DNA from: Rhodospirillales bacterium
GTDB taxonomy: Bacteria; Pseudomonadota; Alphaproteobacteria; SMXQ01
NCBI GenBank assembly: GCA_024638585.1
Contig: JAHEKA010000094.1
Coordinates: forward strand, 1 to 7,870
Direction of reading: 5' to 3'
Length of the DNA stretch: 7,870 bases
Shown: one piece after another, positions 1 through 5,706 of the stretch
Numbering within the stretch: position 1 is the first letter of the stretch
Layout of the letters: each line of letters begins with the position of its first letter
Position numbers and translations under genes: made by a program
The notes under the pieces: generated by a model
What the model was told of the DNA's origin: nothing
What the model saw: only the letters and a program-made list of their open reading frames with translations
Database searches by the model: none

Positions 1-287
1 CCGGCCTCACCCAGCTGCGCGCGGGCCAGTGCCTGCTGGACATCGTTCCCGTCGATGACCGCGATCAGCCGGGCCGCAATGTCGAACATTTCTGTTTCCG
101 GATCGATCCCTTCGACCTGGGCGCGATCCGCGCGCGGCTGAGCGCGGCGGGTACCGAGATCGTCAAGGACGGCACCGGCTACGGTGCCGAGGGGAGGGGG
201 CCCAACATCTATTTCAAGGACCCCGACGGCAATGTCGTGGAGTTCAAGGGTCCGAGCGACGGCAAGCTCTATTCCGTTGCCGAATGA
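1..287 (+). CDS. VOC (glyoxalase/dioxygenase-fold) family protein, 3' part
   Basis: This is the C-terminal 94 residues of a protein whose start lies before the window; the reading frame runs from base 3 to the TGA at 285-287. The fragment has the second half of a vicinal-oxygen-chelate fold. A strand reading VEHFCFRI carries a likely metal-ligand His (fragment residue 29). A helix follows, then YGAEGRGPNIYFKDPDGNVVEFKGP, in which the Glu of VVEF (residue 80) is the usual last metal ligand. The DPDGN turn is typical of the superfamily, which includes glyoxalase I, extradiol dioxygenases and fosfomycin-resistance enzymes. The substrate cannot be told from this piece; many alphaproteobacteria carry a similar uncharacterised small VOC protein. 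The stop overlaps the next gene's start (ATGA), so the two are probably cotranscribed and translationally coupled. Confidence 0.85.
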   Translation, partial: GLTQLRAGQCLLDIVPVDDRDQPGRNVEHFCFRIDPFDLGAIRARLSAAGTEIVKDGTGYGAEGRGPNIYFKDPDGNVVEFKGPSDGKLYSVAE

Positions 288-835
288 GCTATTGCGAGAT
301 TTCCAGGGGCCACCCGGTGCACGGGCCCCATCACGACACCGAATACGGTCGCCCGGTCAGCCGCGATGACGTCCTGCTGGAACGCATCGCCCTTGAGATC
401 AACCAGGCCGGCCTGTCCTGGCTGCTCATCCTGAAGAAGCGCCCGGCCCTGTTCGAGGCCTTCGAGGGCTTCGATCCCGAAACCGTCGCGGCATATGGTG
501 AGACGGAAATCGCGCGCCTTCTCGGCAATGCCGGAATCATCCGCAACCGGCGCAAGATCGAGGCGGTGATCGAGAACGCCAAACGCGTGCGTGCCATCCG
601 CGATAGCCATGGCGGCCTCGCCGCCTGGCTGGAGGCGCAGCATCCCATGCGGCTGGAGGACTGGGTGAAGCGCATGCGCGCGACCTTCGTCTTCATGGGA
701 CCCGAAGTGGTCAACGAATTCCTCATGAGCACGGGCTACCTGCCCGGCGCCCACGATGCCGATTGCCCGGTGGGTCAGGAGGTCTCAACCCTCAACCCGG
801 CCTGGATGCGCGCCGCCCCGCCGGGCGGGTGGTAG
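284..835 (+). CDS. tag: DNA-3-methyladenine glycosylase I (Tag family)
   Basis: A 183-residue helix-hairpin-helix base-excision glycosylase, close to the 187 residues of E. coli Tag. Family members remove 3-methyladenine from alkylated DNA by cleaving the N-glycosidic bond in the cytoplasm. The structural zinc site is intact and matches E. coli numbering at the N-terminus: Cys4, His17, and near the C-terminus His157 and Cys161 (H-x3-C). The catalytic-region Glu38 and Trp46 are present in LEINQAGLSW, followed by LKKR and the NAGIIRNRRKI segment. Four aromatic positions of the E. coli base pocket differ: Trp6 is Ile, Tyr13 is His, Tyr16 is His and Trp21 is Tyr. It may therefore belong to a Tag-like subgroup with a changed pocket. 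The ATG overlaps the VOC stop by 4 bases and no good Shine-Dalgarno precedes it, so translation probably depends on coupling. The family call is firm; substrate range is inferred. Confidence 0.9.
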   Translation: MSYCEISRGHPVHGPHHDTEYGRPVSRDDVLLERIALEINQAGLSWLLILKKRPALFEAFEGFDPETVAAYGETEIARLLGNAGIIRNRRKIEAVIENAKRVRAIRDSHGGLAAWLEAQHPMRLEDWVKRMRATFVFMGPEVVNEFLMSTGYLPGAHDADCPVGQEVSTLNPAWMRAAPPGGW

Positions 836-838
836 TCC

Positions 839-857
839 GCCGATCGGCCGAATCGGC
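839..857 (+). other. Small stem-loop just after the tag stop codon
   Basis: GCCGAT (839-844) pairs with ATCGGC (852-857) around a 7-base loop, starting 3 bases after the tag stop. No T-run follows, so it is not a convincing intrinsic terminator. It might help mark the transcript's 3' end or may be chance in GC-rich DNA. The rest of the gap to the transporter contains one AT-richer patch around 890-918 (TTGCCT...TTTAAGAG). That patch could hold a promoter, but its hexamers are only about 14-15 bases apart, so I do not call one. Confidence 0.3.
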
Positions 858-953
858 ACAGGCCTGCGCCCCCGGTTTCCCCATCCGTCTTGCCTTTTCG
901 CCGCTCTCCTTTAAGAGTAGGGGGAACGGCAGGGGGGCGTTTCCGGAACTCGG

Positions 954-1004
954 TCTCCCGCCCGGCGGCGTTCCGCCGCCGAGAGAATAAAGCCCATCGG
1001 GAGG
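954..1004 (+). promoter_or_regulatory. Shine-Dalgarno of the MFS gene with possible masking structure
   Basis: GGGAGG at 999-1004 lies 7 bases before the TTG codon at 1012 and decides that start. The same bases can be masked. CTCCCG (955-960) is the exact complement of CGGGAG (998-1003), with one further T-G wobble (954/1004). The helix would enclose a strong hairpin, CGGCGGCG (963-970) with CGCCGCCG (974-981) and a 3-base loop. This would be a compact leader fold with the ribosome site held in its closing stem. The complementarity is seen directly; any regulatory role is inference, and GC-rich leaders can pair by chance. Confidence 0.4.
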
Positions 1005-1011
1005 ATCAAGA

Positions 1012-2235
1012 TTGGCCGAAAGCGCCGCCGCCGAACCCATACCCCTGCGCGTCCAGCTGGCGGTCTACGCCACCGGGTATCTCTCCACCAGCATGCAGAA
1101 CATGGCGGGATTGCTGATCCCGCTGTGGGTGGTGGTGACGCTGAACCCGTCGCCCGTCGTCGTCGGCATCATCTTGGGAGCGCGCAATTTCCTGCCGACG
1201 CTGTTGTCGATCCACGGCGGTGCGATGATGGATCATCTCGGCGCCAAGCGGGTGATGATGGCGTTCGCGGCCGTGGGCGTCGGTGTGCATCTCCTCTTTC
1301 CGTTGAGCCCCTGGATCGGCGCCGTGATCGTCCTGCAGATGCTGGGCGGGCTGACGACGACGATGTCCTGGGTGGGGTCCCAGACCCTGATCGGTCAGAT
1401 CATGAAGGGGGATCCAACCCATTCCGGCAGGCTGAGCTCCGCCGCCCTGATCGGCAATCTGACGATCCCGCCGATCATCGGCGCCGCCTGGGATTACCTT
1501 GGCGCCTGGGGCGGGTTCTGCATCATGGCCCTGTGGTCGGCGGGCATCGTTCTCGCCGCCTTCGTGCTGCCGGAGCCGTCCAAGGAACTGGTGCGCGCGG
1601 GCGACAAGATGCGCGCGCGGGACTTCCTGCCGCGCCTGTCGAGCTATCTGGAGGCTTTCGCCCTGTTCGCGATCCCTGCGATCGCCGTGGTGGTGCTGAT
1701 CTCGGTGCTGCGCAACACCACCTATGCCATCCGCGGATCCTTCTACGTGGTGTATCTGGAGGGCATCGGTCTGACCGGGACCGATATCGGGTTCCTGATG
1801 TCGGCGGCGGGTCTCTCCGGCGCGGGCGCGGCGCTTCTGGCCGGCCGCCTCACCCGGTTCGTCAAGCCGGTGGTCCTCCTGTTCCTTGCCGTCGGCGGTG
1901 CCATCATCTTCATCGCCCTGCCGCCGCTGACCATGTCGTTCTGGATCTTGATCGTCATTGCGATGTGCTGGGGGGCTTCCGCCGCCATCAGCATGCCGTT
2001 GATGCTGTCGATCATGTCCAAATCCGCCGACGCGCAATCCCAAGGCAAGGGGGTGGGATTGCGGATCACCGCCAATCGGCTGAGCGCCACCATCCTGCCC
2101 GTGCTCATGGGGGCGGTGGCGGAGGTCTCGGGCGTCGGCAACAGCTTCTTCATCATCGGCGGGGTGTTGCTCTTGAGCCTCATCGGCCTCGCCTTCATGG
2201 CCCGCTCGGTCATTGCGTCCTCGGAAAAAAGCTAG
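1012..2235 (+). CDS. Major facilitator superfamily (MFS) transporter
   Basis: A 407-residue, very hydrophobic inner-membrane protein with the size and alternating segments of a 12-helix MFS carrier. The loop after the second helix, GGAMMDHLGAKRVM at about residues 69-82, is a good motif A (G-x3-D-x-x-G-x-K/R-R), the cytoplasmic signature between helices 2 and 3. A more polar central stretch at about residues 187-210 (EPSKELVRAGDKMRARDFLPR) separates the two six-helix halves. The start is TTG, supported by a GGGAGG Shine-Dalgarno 7 bases upstream; starting here keeps a short polar N-terminus before helix 1. Nothing in the sequence identifies the substrate or says whether it is an uptake or efflux system. 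No transcriptional regulator gene lies alongside. The binding-protein gene that follows belongs to a different transporter class, so the two need not work together. Confidence 0.88.
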   Translation: MAESAAAEPIPLRVQLAVYATGYLSTSMQNMAGLLIPLWVVVTLNPSPVVVGIILGARNFLPTLLSIHGGAMMDHLGAKRVMMAFAAVGVGVHLLFPLSPWIGAVIVLQMLGGLTTTMSWVGSQTLIGQIMKGDPTHSGRLSSAALIGNLTIPPIIGAAWDYLGAWGGFCIMALWSAGIVLAAFVLPEPSKELVRAGDKMRARDFLPRLSSYLEAFALFAIPAIAVVVLISVLRNTTYAIRGSFYVVYLEGIGLTGTDIGFLMSAAGLSGAGAALLAGRLTRFVKPVVLLFLAVGGAIIFIALPPLTMSFWILIVIAMCWGASAAISMPLMLSIMSKSADAQSQGKGVGLRITANRLSATILPVLMGAVAEVSGVGNSFFIIGGVLLLSLIGLAFMARSVIASSEKS

Positions 2236-2273
2236 TCGCCGCGAGAATTCAGCCTTGTTGCTTCGGGGTGCCT

Positions 2274-2335
2274 TGCGGGCGTAGGCTGGCTCCTGGCCGG
2301 CGGTGCCGCGCAAGCGGCGCGCTCGCGAACCCGCA
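2274..2335 (+). other. Potentially structured stretch upstream of the binding-protein gene, with a GNRA-capped hairpin
   Basis: Within the 160-base gap between the transporter and the binding-protein gene, GCCGC (2305-2309) and GCGGC (2314-2318) form a stem closed by the tetraloop GCAA, a GNRA-type loop. The stem extends by a T-G wobble and a G-C pair (2303-2304/2319-2320). TGCGGG (2274-2279) is an exact complement of CCCGCA (2330-2335) and could close the whole element. It could be part of a 5' leader, the 3' end of the transporter message, or chance pairing. No T-run follows, so it does not look like an intrinsic terminator. I found no convincing -35/-10 pair in this gap. Confidence 0.3.
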
Positions 2336-2395
2336 GTGAAGACGGGGCCCATGGTCGGCCGGCAATCTTACTCGTTCAAAACAGGGAGCTTCATT

Positions 2396-3508
2396 ATGCC
2401 AAGACCGACAAGACCGATAGGTCTGTGCGTCGCGATGCTGTGTGCGGTGGCCGTCAGTGCGCCCGCCGCTGCGGAAAGCCCGGCGCAGTTCTACAAAGGC
2501 AAGACAGTCACGTTGCTGGTGGGCGGCTCACCCGGCGGCGGTTACGCCACCTATGCCGGGATCTTGGGCCGCCACATGGGGCGCCACATTCCCGGTAAAC
2601 CGCGGATCGTCAACAAGAGCATGCCCGGTGCGGGAAGCCTGAAGGCGCTGAAGGTACTCTATAAACGCTCCAAGCGGGACGGCACCGTGATGGCCGCGGT
2701 GTTCCAGGGCGCACTCATGGAACCTTTGCTTGGCACCCGCGGTGTCGAGTTCGACGCGCTTAAATTGAATTACATCGGTGAGCTTAACAGCGAACCGAAA
2801 GTCTGTTTTTCCTGGCACACTTCGAAGGTCAAGCGCTTCGAGGACCTTCAGACCATGGAAATGATCGTCGGCGCCTCGGGCTCGACCTCGGGCCTGTTCC
2901 AATACGCGACCGTCCTGAAAAACGTGCTCGGCGCGAAACTCAAGGTGATCGCCGGCTATAAGGGTTCCGCCGGGGTGTCGCTGGCCATGCAGCGTGGCGA
3001 AACCCAGGGGATGTGCGGTTTTTCCTGGTCCAGCTTCCACACCAATCATCCCACCTGGATCGCCGAAAAGAAGGTCACCATTCTCGCCCAGATCGGCCAG
3101 AAGCCGGTGCCCATGCTGACCAAACTGGGTGTGCCCGAGGTCTGGAAGTTCGTCAAAAACCCGGATGAACGCAAGGCCATGGAGCTGATCTTCAACCCTC
3201 CGGGCCGGCCCTATGTCATGCCCCCGAATGTTCCCAAGGATCGTCTCGAGGCCATGCGCGCGGCGTTCTCCGCGACCCTCAAGGACCCGCAGTTCATCGC
3301 TGAGACCAAGAAGTCCAGGATCGCCATCAATCCGTCATCGGGCGCCAAGGTCGAGGCGTTGATGCGCAAGCTTTACGCCAGCAGCCCCAAGGTGGTTGGG
3401 ATTGCCAAGGCAGCCCTGTCGCGTAAGGGCACCATCAAATGCAAGAATTTCACCGACCCGAAATACTGCCGCTCGAAAAAGAAGAAGAAGAAAAAGAAGT
3501 CATCCTAA
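2396..3508 (+). CDS. Bug/TctC-type periplasmic solute-binding protein
   Basis: A 370-residue exported protein of the tripartite tricarboxylate transporter substrate-binding (Bug/TctC) family. These proteins capture small, often carboxylate, solutes in the periplasm for a TctAB membrane pair. The start at ATG 2396 is chosen because AGGGAG sits 7 bases upstream and a clean signal peptide follows: basic MPRPTR, hydrophobic core, likely cleavage after SAPAAA at about residue 26. The mature protein opens with FYKGKTVTLLVGGSPGGGYA (residues 32-51), the family's first strand and glycine-rich loop, then HIPGKPRIV and MPGAGSLKA (about 64-84). The C-terminus is odd: KCKNFTDPKYC (residues 348-358, two Cys) followed by RS, eight lysines and SS. 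The binding domain appears complete before this tail. No tctA or tctB membrane gene is visible, so the partner transporter is elsewhere or it acts as an orphan receptor. The ligand is unknown. Confidence 0.88.
   Translation: MPRPTRPIGLCVAMLCAVAVSAPAAAESPAQFYKGKTVTLLVGGSPGGGYATYAGILGRHMGRHIPGKPRIVNKSMPGAGSLKALKVLYKRSKRDGTVMAAVFQGALMEPLLGTRGVEFDALKLNYIGELNSEPKVCFSWHTSKVKRFEDLQTMEMIVGASGSTSGLFQYATVLKNVLGAKLKVIAGYKGSAGVSLAMQRGETQGMCGFSWSSFHTNHPTWIAEKKVTILAQIGQKPVPMLTKLGVPEVWKFVKNPDERKAMELIFNPPGRPYVMPPNVPKDRLEAMRAAFSATLKDPQFIAETKKSRIAINPSSGAKVEALMRKLYASSPKVVGIAKAALSRKGTIKCKNFTDPKYCRSKKKKKKKKSS
3475..3499 (+). repeat. 25-base all-purine, A-rich tract encoding polylysine
   Basis: An uninterrupted purine run of AAG/AAA codons near the 3' end of the binding-protein gene encodes Lys361-Lys368. 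It has two five-A runs (3476-3480 and 3490-3494, the latter reading A5 after a G) and three GAA-type units between them. The composition contrasts sharply with the GC-rich surroundings. Such tracts can change length by replication slippage or cause ribosome slippage; neither is shown here. Confidence 0.6.
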
Positions 3509-3528
3509 AGGGGTGACGGGAAAATTCG

Positions 3529-3566
3529 GGGCGGCGCGGGGAGACCTTCGCCGCCCGCCTTTCTCT
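3529..3566 (+). terminator. Candidate intrinsic terminator after the binding-protein gene
   Basis: GGGCGGCG (3529-3536) pairs perfectly with CGCCGCCC (3549-3556) around a 12-base loop, beginning 20 bases after the stop codon. A pyrimidine- and T-rich stretch, GCCTTTCTCT (3557-3566), follows. An 8-bp all-G/C stem with a modest T-rich tail is acceptable for a terminator in a GC-rich genome, although the tail is not a pure T-run. The position between two genes that look unrelated fits the end of a transcription unit. Confidence 0.5.
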
Positions 3567-3597
3567 CGGGGTGCCGGGCGGCCGAGGGCGCCAAGAC

Positions 3598-3732
3598 ATG
3601 CGCGATCATCTCAGGGGTATCCTCATCATTGCGATCGTCGCGATCGTCCTGTTCGTCGTCGCCGAGCAGGCGGACCTGCTTGGAACCGATCTTTCCGACC
3701 GCATGGCCCGCTTCATCAAGGGGGATTTCTGA
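3598..3732 (+). CDS. Small single-pass membrane protein, 44 residues, unknown function
   Basis: ATG at 3598, with GAGGG (3584-3588) 9 bases upstream, opens a 44-codon frame ending in TGA at 3730-3732. The product has a short charged N-terminus (MRDHLRG), one clear hydrophobic helix at about residues 8-22 (ILIIAIVAIVLFVVA), and an amphipathic, charged C-terminal half ending in RMARFIKGDF. Two positive charges before the helix suggest the N-terminus stays in the cytoplasm with the tail in the periplasm. I do not recognise a family. The frame lies in a tight space after the candidate terminator and before the TTAA motif, which leaves room for its own short transcript. A GTG at 3571 is an in-frame alternative start with poorer support. 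It is probably a real gene given the ribosome site and coherent topology, but without homologue evidence this is not certain. Confidence 0.6.
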   Translation: MRDHLRGILIIAIVAIVLFVVAEQADLLGTDLSDRMARFIKGDF

Positions 3733-3760
3733 ACCTTCCTGCCGTGCGATCGGCCGAGGA

Positions 3761-3775
3761 TTAAAGATCGGTTAA
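3761..3775 (+). promoter_or_regulatory. Candidate CtrA-type site, TTAA-N7-TTAA
   Basis: TTAA (3761-3764), seven bases, then TTAA (3772-3775) reproduces the spacing of the CtrA recognition motif TTAA-N7-TTAAC known from Caulobacter and relatives. The base after the second half is G rather than C on this strand; read on the other strand the first half is TTAACC, also close to known sites. Two TTAA words in 15 bases stand out in such GC-rich DNA. The site lies 24 bases before the ATG of the next gene, in a promoter-like position. Whether the organism has CtrA cannot be seen in this window. Confidence 0.4.
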
Positions 3776-3799
3776 GACTGGGTGTGGTTTGCTATCCCG

Positions 3800-4252
3800 A
3801 TGAGCCTGACACGAGCCTCCTATTGCCTCTGCACGGCGGTCGTCCTGGCCGGGACGGTATTGCTCTCGCCCGTCGCTTCGTCTGCGGAGACCATCGTTGT
3901 GACCCGCGCCGATTGCGCCCGCCTGGTAGAGCACGTGCCCGACCCGGGGGTCGCCTATCAGCCCGGTGTGGATGTGCGCGGCCGCCCGGTGGCACCCGCC
4001 GACCTTGGGGGCACCCCCAAGATCAGGCTGCCCGATGAGGTGGAGGTCCCGGTGACGCTGGACATGCTGGCGCGCTACGGCCTGCCCGCCAATTCCAGCC
4101 TCTACAAGCTCGACGATACCCTGGTCGGCATTGCCCGGGTGCGGGTCAAGGACGGGCGCGCCTGGTTCAACGGCGAACCGCTGGGCGATGAGGAAAGCTT
4201 CGCACTCGCCCGGGCCTGCAGCAAGGTGACGGGGCGAAAGAAGGCGCGCTGA
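3800..4252 (+). CDS. Exported protein of unknown function, 150 residues
   Basis: I do not recognise a characterised family. Starting at ATG 3800, the product begins with a typical Sec signal peptide: MSLTR, a hydrophobic core, and a likely cleavage after PVASSA at about residue 29. The mature part is about 121 residues, with no membrane segment, and contains two cysteines (Cys39 and Cys140) that could form a disulfide in the periplasm. A conserved-looking core reads IRLPDEVEVPVTLDMLARYG and then GIARVRVKDGRAWFNGEPL, a beta-rich pattern; the last residues are basic (TGRKKAR). No strong Shine-Dalgarno precedes the ATG; an in-frame GTG at 3782 would add six residues, also without a good ribosome site. 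I prefer the ATG because it gives the cleaner signal peptide. The gene stands alone between the small membrane protein and proS, with a candidate CtrA-type site just upstream. Its role is unknown. Confidence 0.75.
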   Translation: MSLTRASYCLCTAVVLAGTVLLSPVASSAETIVVTRADCARLVEHVPDPGVAYQPGVDVRGRPVAPADLGGTPKIRLPDEVEVPVTLDMLARYGLPANSSLYKLDDTLVGIARVRVKDGRAWFNGEPLGDEESFALARACSKVTGRKKAR

Positions 4253-4276
4253 TTCCCGGTATCTCGGCGCGGCCCA

Positions 4277-4305
4277 TTGCGGTTTTGGGGGCCATTGCCT
4301 AAAGT
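4277..4305 (+). promoter_or_regulatory. Candidate promoter for the proS-lol operon
   Basis: TTGCGG (4277-4282) and TAAAGT (4300-4305) are 17 bases apart, a workable housekeeping sigma-factor pair: three of six bases match the -35 consensus and four of six the -10. Transcription would start near 4312, about 47 bases before the proS ATG. The word CCATTGC occurs twice, at 4274-4280 and 4292-4298, overlapping the -35 and abutting the -10, which could be an operator or coincidence. A 12-base perfect palindrome, CCGCCCGGGCGG (4315-4326), lies just downstream at the start of the presumed leader. Confidence 0.4.
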
Positions 4306-4358
4306 CTCTCCGCCCCGCCCGGGCGGCGGTGGCGCAAAACGCATTAGCGGCAGGATCC

Positions 4359-5696
4359 ATGCGCCTTTCCCGATATTACCTTCCCACCCTCAAGGAAACC
4401 CCCAAGGAAGCCGAGATCGCCTCCCACCGCTTGATGCTCCGGGCCGGCATGATGCGCCAGGCCGCCGCGGGCATCTATGCGTGGCTGCCCTTGGGGCTGC
4501 GCGTCCTGCGCAAGGTGGAGGCGATCGTCCGCGACGAACAGGACCGCGCCGGGTGCCAGGAAATGCTGATGCCCACGATCCAGCCCGCCGAGCTGTGGCA
4601 GCGCTCCGGCCGCTATGACGCCTATGGTCCGGAAATGCTGCGCATCTCAGACCGCCACGAACGGGAGTTGCTGTACGGGCCCACCAACGAGGACATGCTC
4701 ACCGACATCTTCGCCAACACGGTGCGCAGCTACCGGGATTTGCCGAAGCTGCTCTACCACATCCAGTGGAAGTTTCGCGATGAGGTGCGCCCGCGCTTCG
4801 GCGTCATGCGGGGCCGCGAGTTTCTGATGAAGGATTGCTATTCCTTCGACCTCGATTTTGAGGGCGCCAAGCGGTCCTACGACCGGATGTTCGTCTGTTA
4901 CCTGCGCACCTTCGCCCGCATGGGATTGAAGGCGATCCCCATGGAGGCGGAGACCGGGCCCATCGGCGGCAATCTGAGCCACGAATTCATCATCCTGGCC
5001 GACACCGGGGAGACCGAGGTGTTCTGCGACCGCGGCGTCCTGGATTTCGACGTGTTGGGCTCGGACATCGACTACGGCGACGATGACGGTATCGCCGCGA
5101 CCATCGGCAGTTTCACCAGCCTGTATGCGCGGACCGAGGACAAGCACGAAGCGGCTGCCTTCGAATCGGAAGTCCCGGCCGATCGGCGCTATCAGGGCCG
5201 GGGCATCGAAGTGGGGCAGGTGTTCTATTTCGGCAAGAAATATTCCGAGCCCATGGGTGCCGAGGTCGCCGGGCCCGACGGCCAGCCCATCGCGGTGGAG
5301 ATGGGCTCCTACGGCATCGGAGTCTCGCGCCTGGTCGGTGCGATCATCGAGGCGAGCCATGACGAGGACGGCATCATCTGGCCCGATCCGGTCGCCCCCT
5401 TCGACGTTCAATTGATCAACCTGCGGGCCGGCGATGATGATTGCGATGCGGCCTGCGACGGCATCTATGCCCGGTTGCGCGAGGCCGGCCTCGACGTGCT
5501 CTATGACGATCGGGACGAGCGTCCCGGGGTCAAATTCGCTGACGCCGACCTGGTGGGCCTGCCCTGGCGGCTGGTGATCGGCCCCCGCGGCCTCAAGGCG
5601 GGCAAGGTCGAGCTCAAACGGCGGGATAAGAGCATCGAGGACGAGGTTCCTCTGGACCAGGCCGTCGCGCGGTTGATCGAAACCGCCGGCGGCTGA
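4359..5696 (+). CDS. proS: Prolyl-tRNA synthetase, short form without the editing insertion
   Basis: A 445-residue class II aminoacyl-tRNA synthetase that joins proline to tRNA-Pro using ATP in the cytoplasm. The start at ATG 4359 is chosen because the product then begins MRLSRYYLPTLKE, the usual start of this subfamily; AGGA lies only 3 bases upstream, an unusually tight ribosome site. Motif 1 lies around AAGIYAWLPLGLRVLRK (residues 36-52), motif 2 around WKFRDEVRPRFGVMRGREF (137-155, FRDE 139-142), and motif 3 is GSYGIGVSR (316-324, Arg324). The anticodon-binding domain runs from about 346 to the end. E. coli ProS (572 residues) has an insertion of about 180 residues between motifs 2 and 3 that hydrolyses Ala-tRNA-Pro. 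Here only about 70 residues separate NLSHEF (205-210) from GRGIEVGQVFYFG (280-292), so that domain is absent, as in other alphaproteobacterial forms. Editing would then need a separate trans factor such as ProXp-ala. It leads an apparent operon with the lipoprotein-export genes. Confidence 0.96.
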   Translation: MRLSRYYLPTLKETPKEAEIASHRLMLRAGMMRQAAAGIYAWLPLGLRVLRKVEAIVRDEQDRAGCQEMLMPTIQPAELWQRSGRYDAYGPEMLRISDRHERELLYGPTNEDMLTDIFANTVRSYRDLPKLLYHIQWKFRDEVRPRFGVMRGREFLMKDCYSFDLDFEGAKRSYDRMFVCYLRTFARMGLKAIPMEAETGPIGGNLSHEFIILADTGETEVFCDRGVLDFDVLGSDIDYGDDDGIAATIGSFTSLYARTEDKHEAAAFESEVPADRRYQGRGIEVGQVFYFGKKYSEPMGAEVAGPDGQPIAVEMGSYGIGVSRLVGAIIEASHDEDGIIWPDPVAPFDVQLINLRAGDDDCDAACDGIYARLREAGLDVLYDDRDERPGVKFADADLVGLPWRLVIGPRGLKAGKVELKRRDKSIEDEVPLDQAVARLIETAGG

Positions 5697-5706
5697 GGGC
5701 GCGCCC

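Noticed and set aside
1125..2339. 404-codon + strand frame overlapping the MFS gene in another frame
   Set aside because: Arg/Gly/Asp/His-rich translation with no hydrophobic segments; a shifted-frame shadow of the transporter.
1006..2352. Long open frame on the - strand (448 codons) opposite the MFS gene
   Set aside because: Its product is low-complexity, full of His, Asp, Gly, Gln and Arg, with no domain pattern. It is the usual antisense artefact of a GC-rich gene; the + frame has a coherent membrane protein with motif A.
2303..2395. Upstream start for the binding-protein gene, adding 31 residues
   Set aside because: It would put a basic 31-residue stretch before the signal peptide. ATG 2396 has AGGGAG at 7 bases and leads directly into the signal sequence.
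3782..3799. GTG start for the small exported protein, adding six residues
   Set aside because: No good ribosome site and a less standard signal peptide start; kept only as an alternative.
4329..4358. GTG start for proS, adding 10 residues
   Set aside because: The family begins at MRLSRY; the added residues are not family-like, and the presumed leader palindrome lies immediately upstream.
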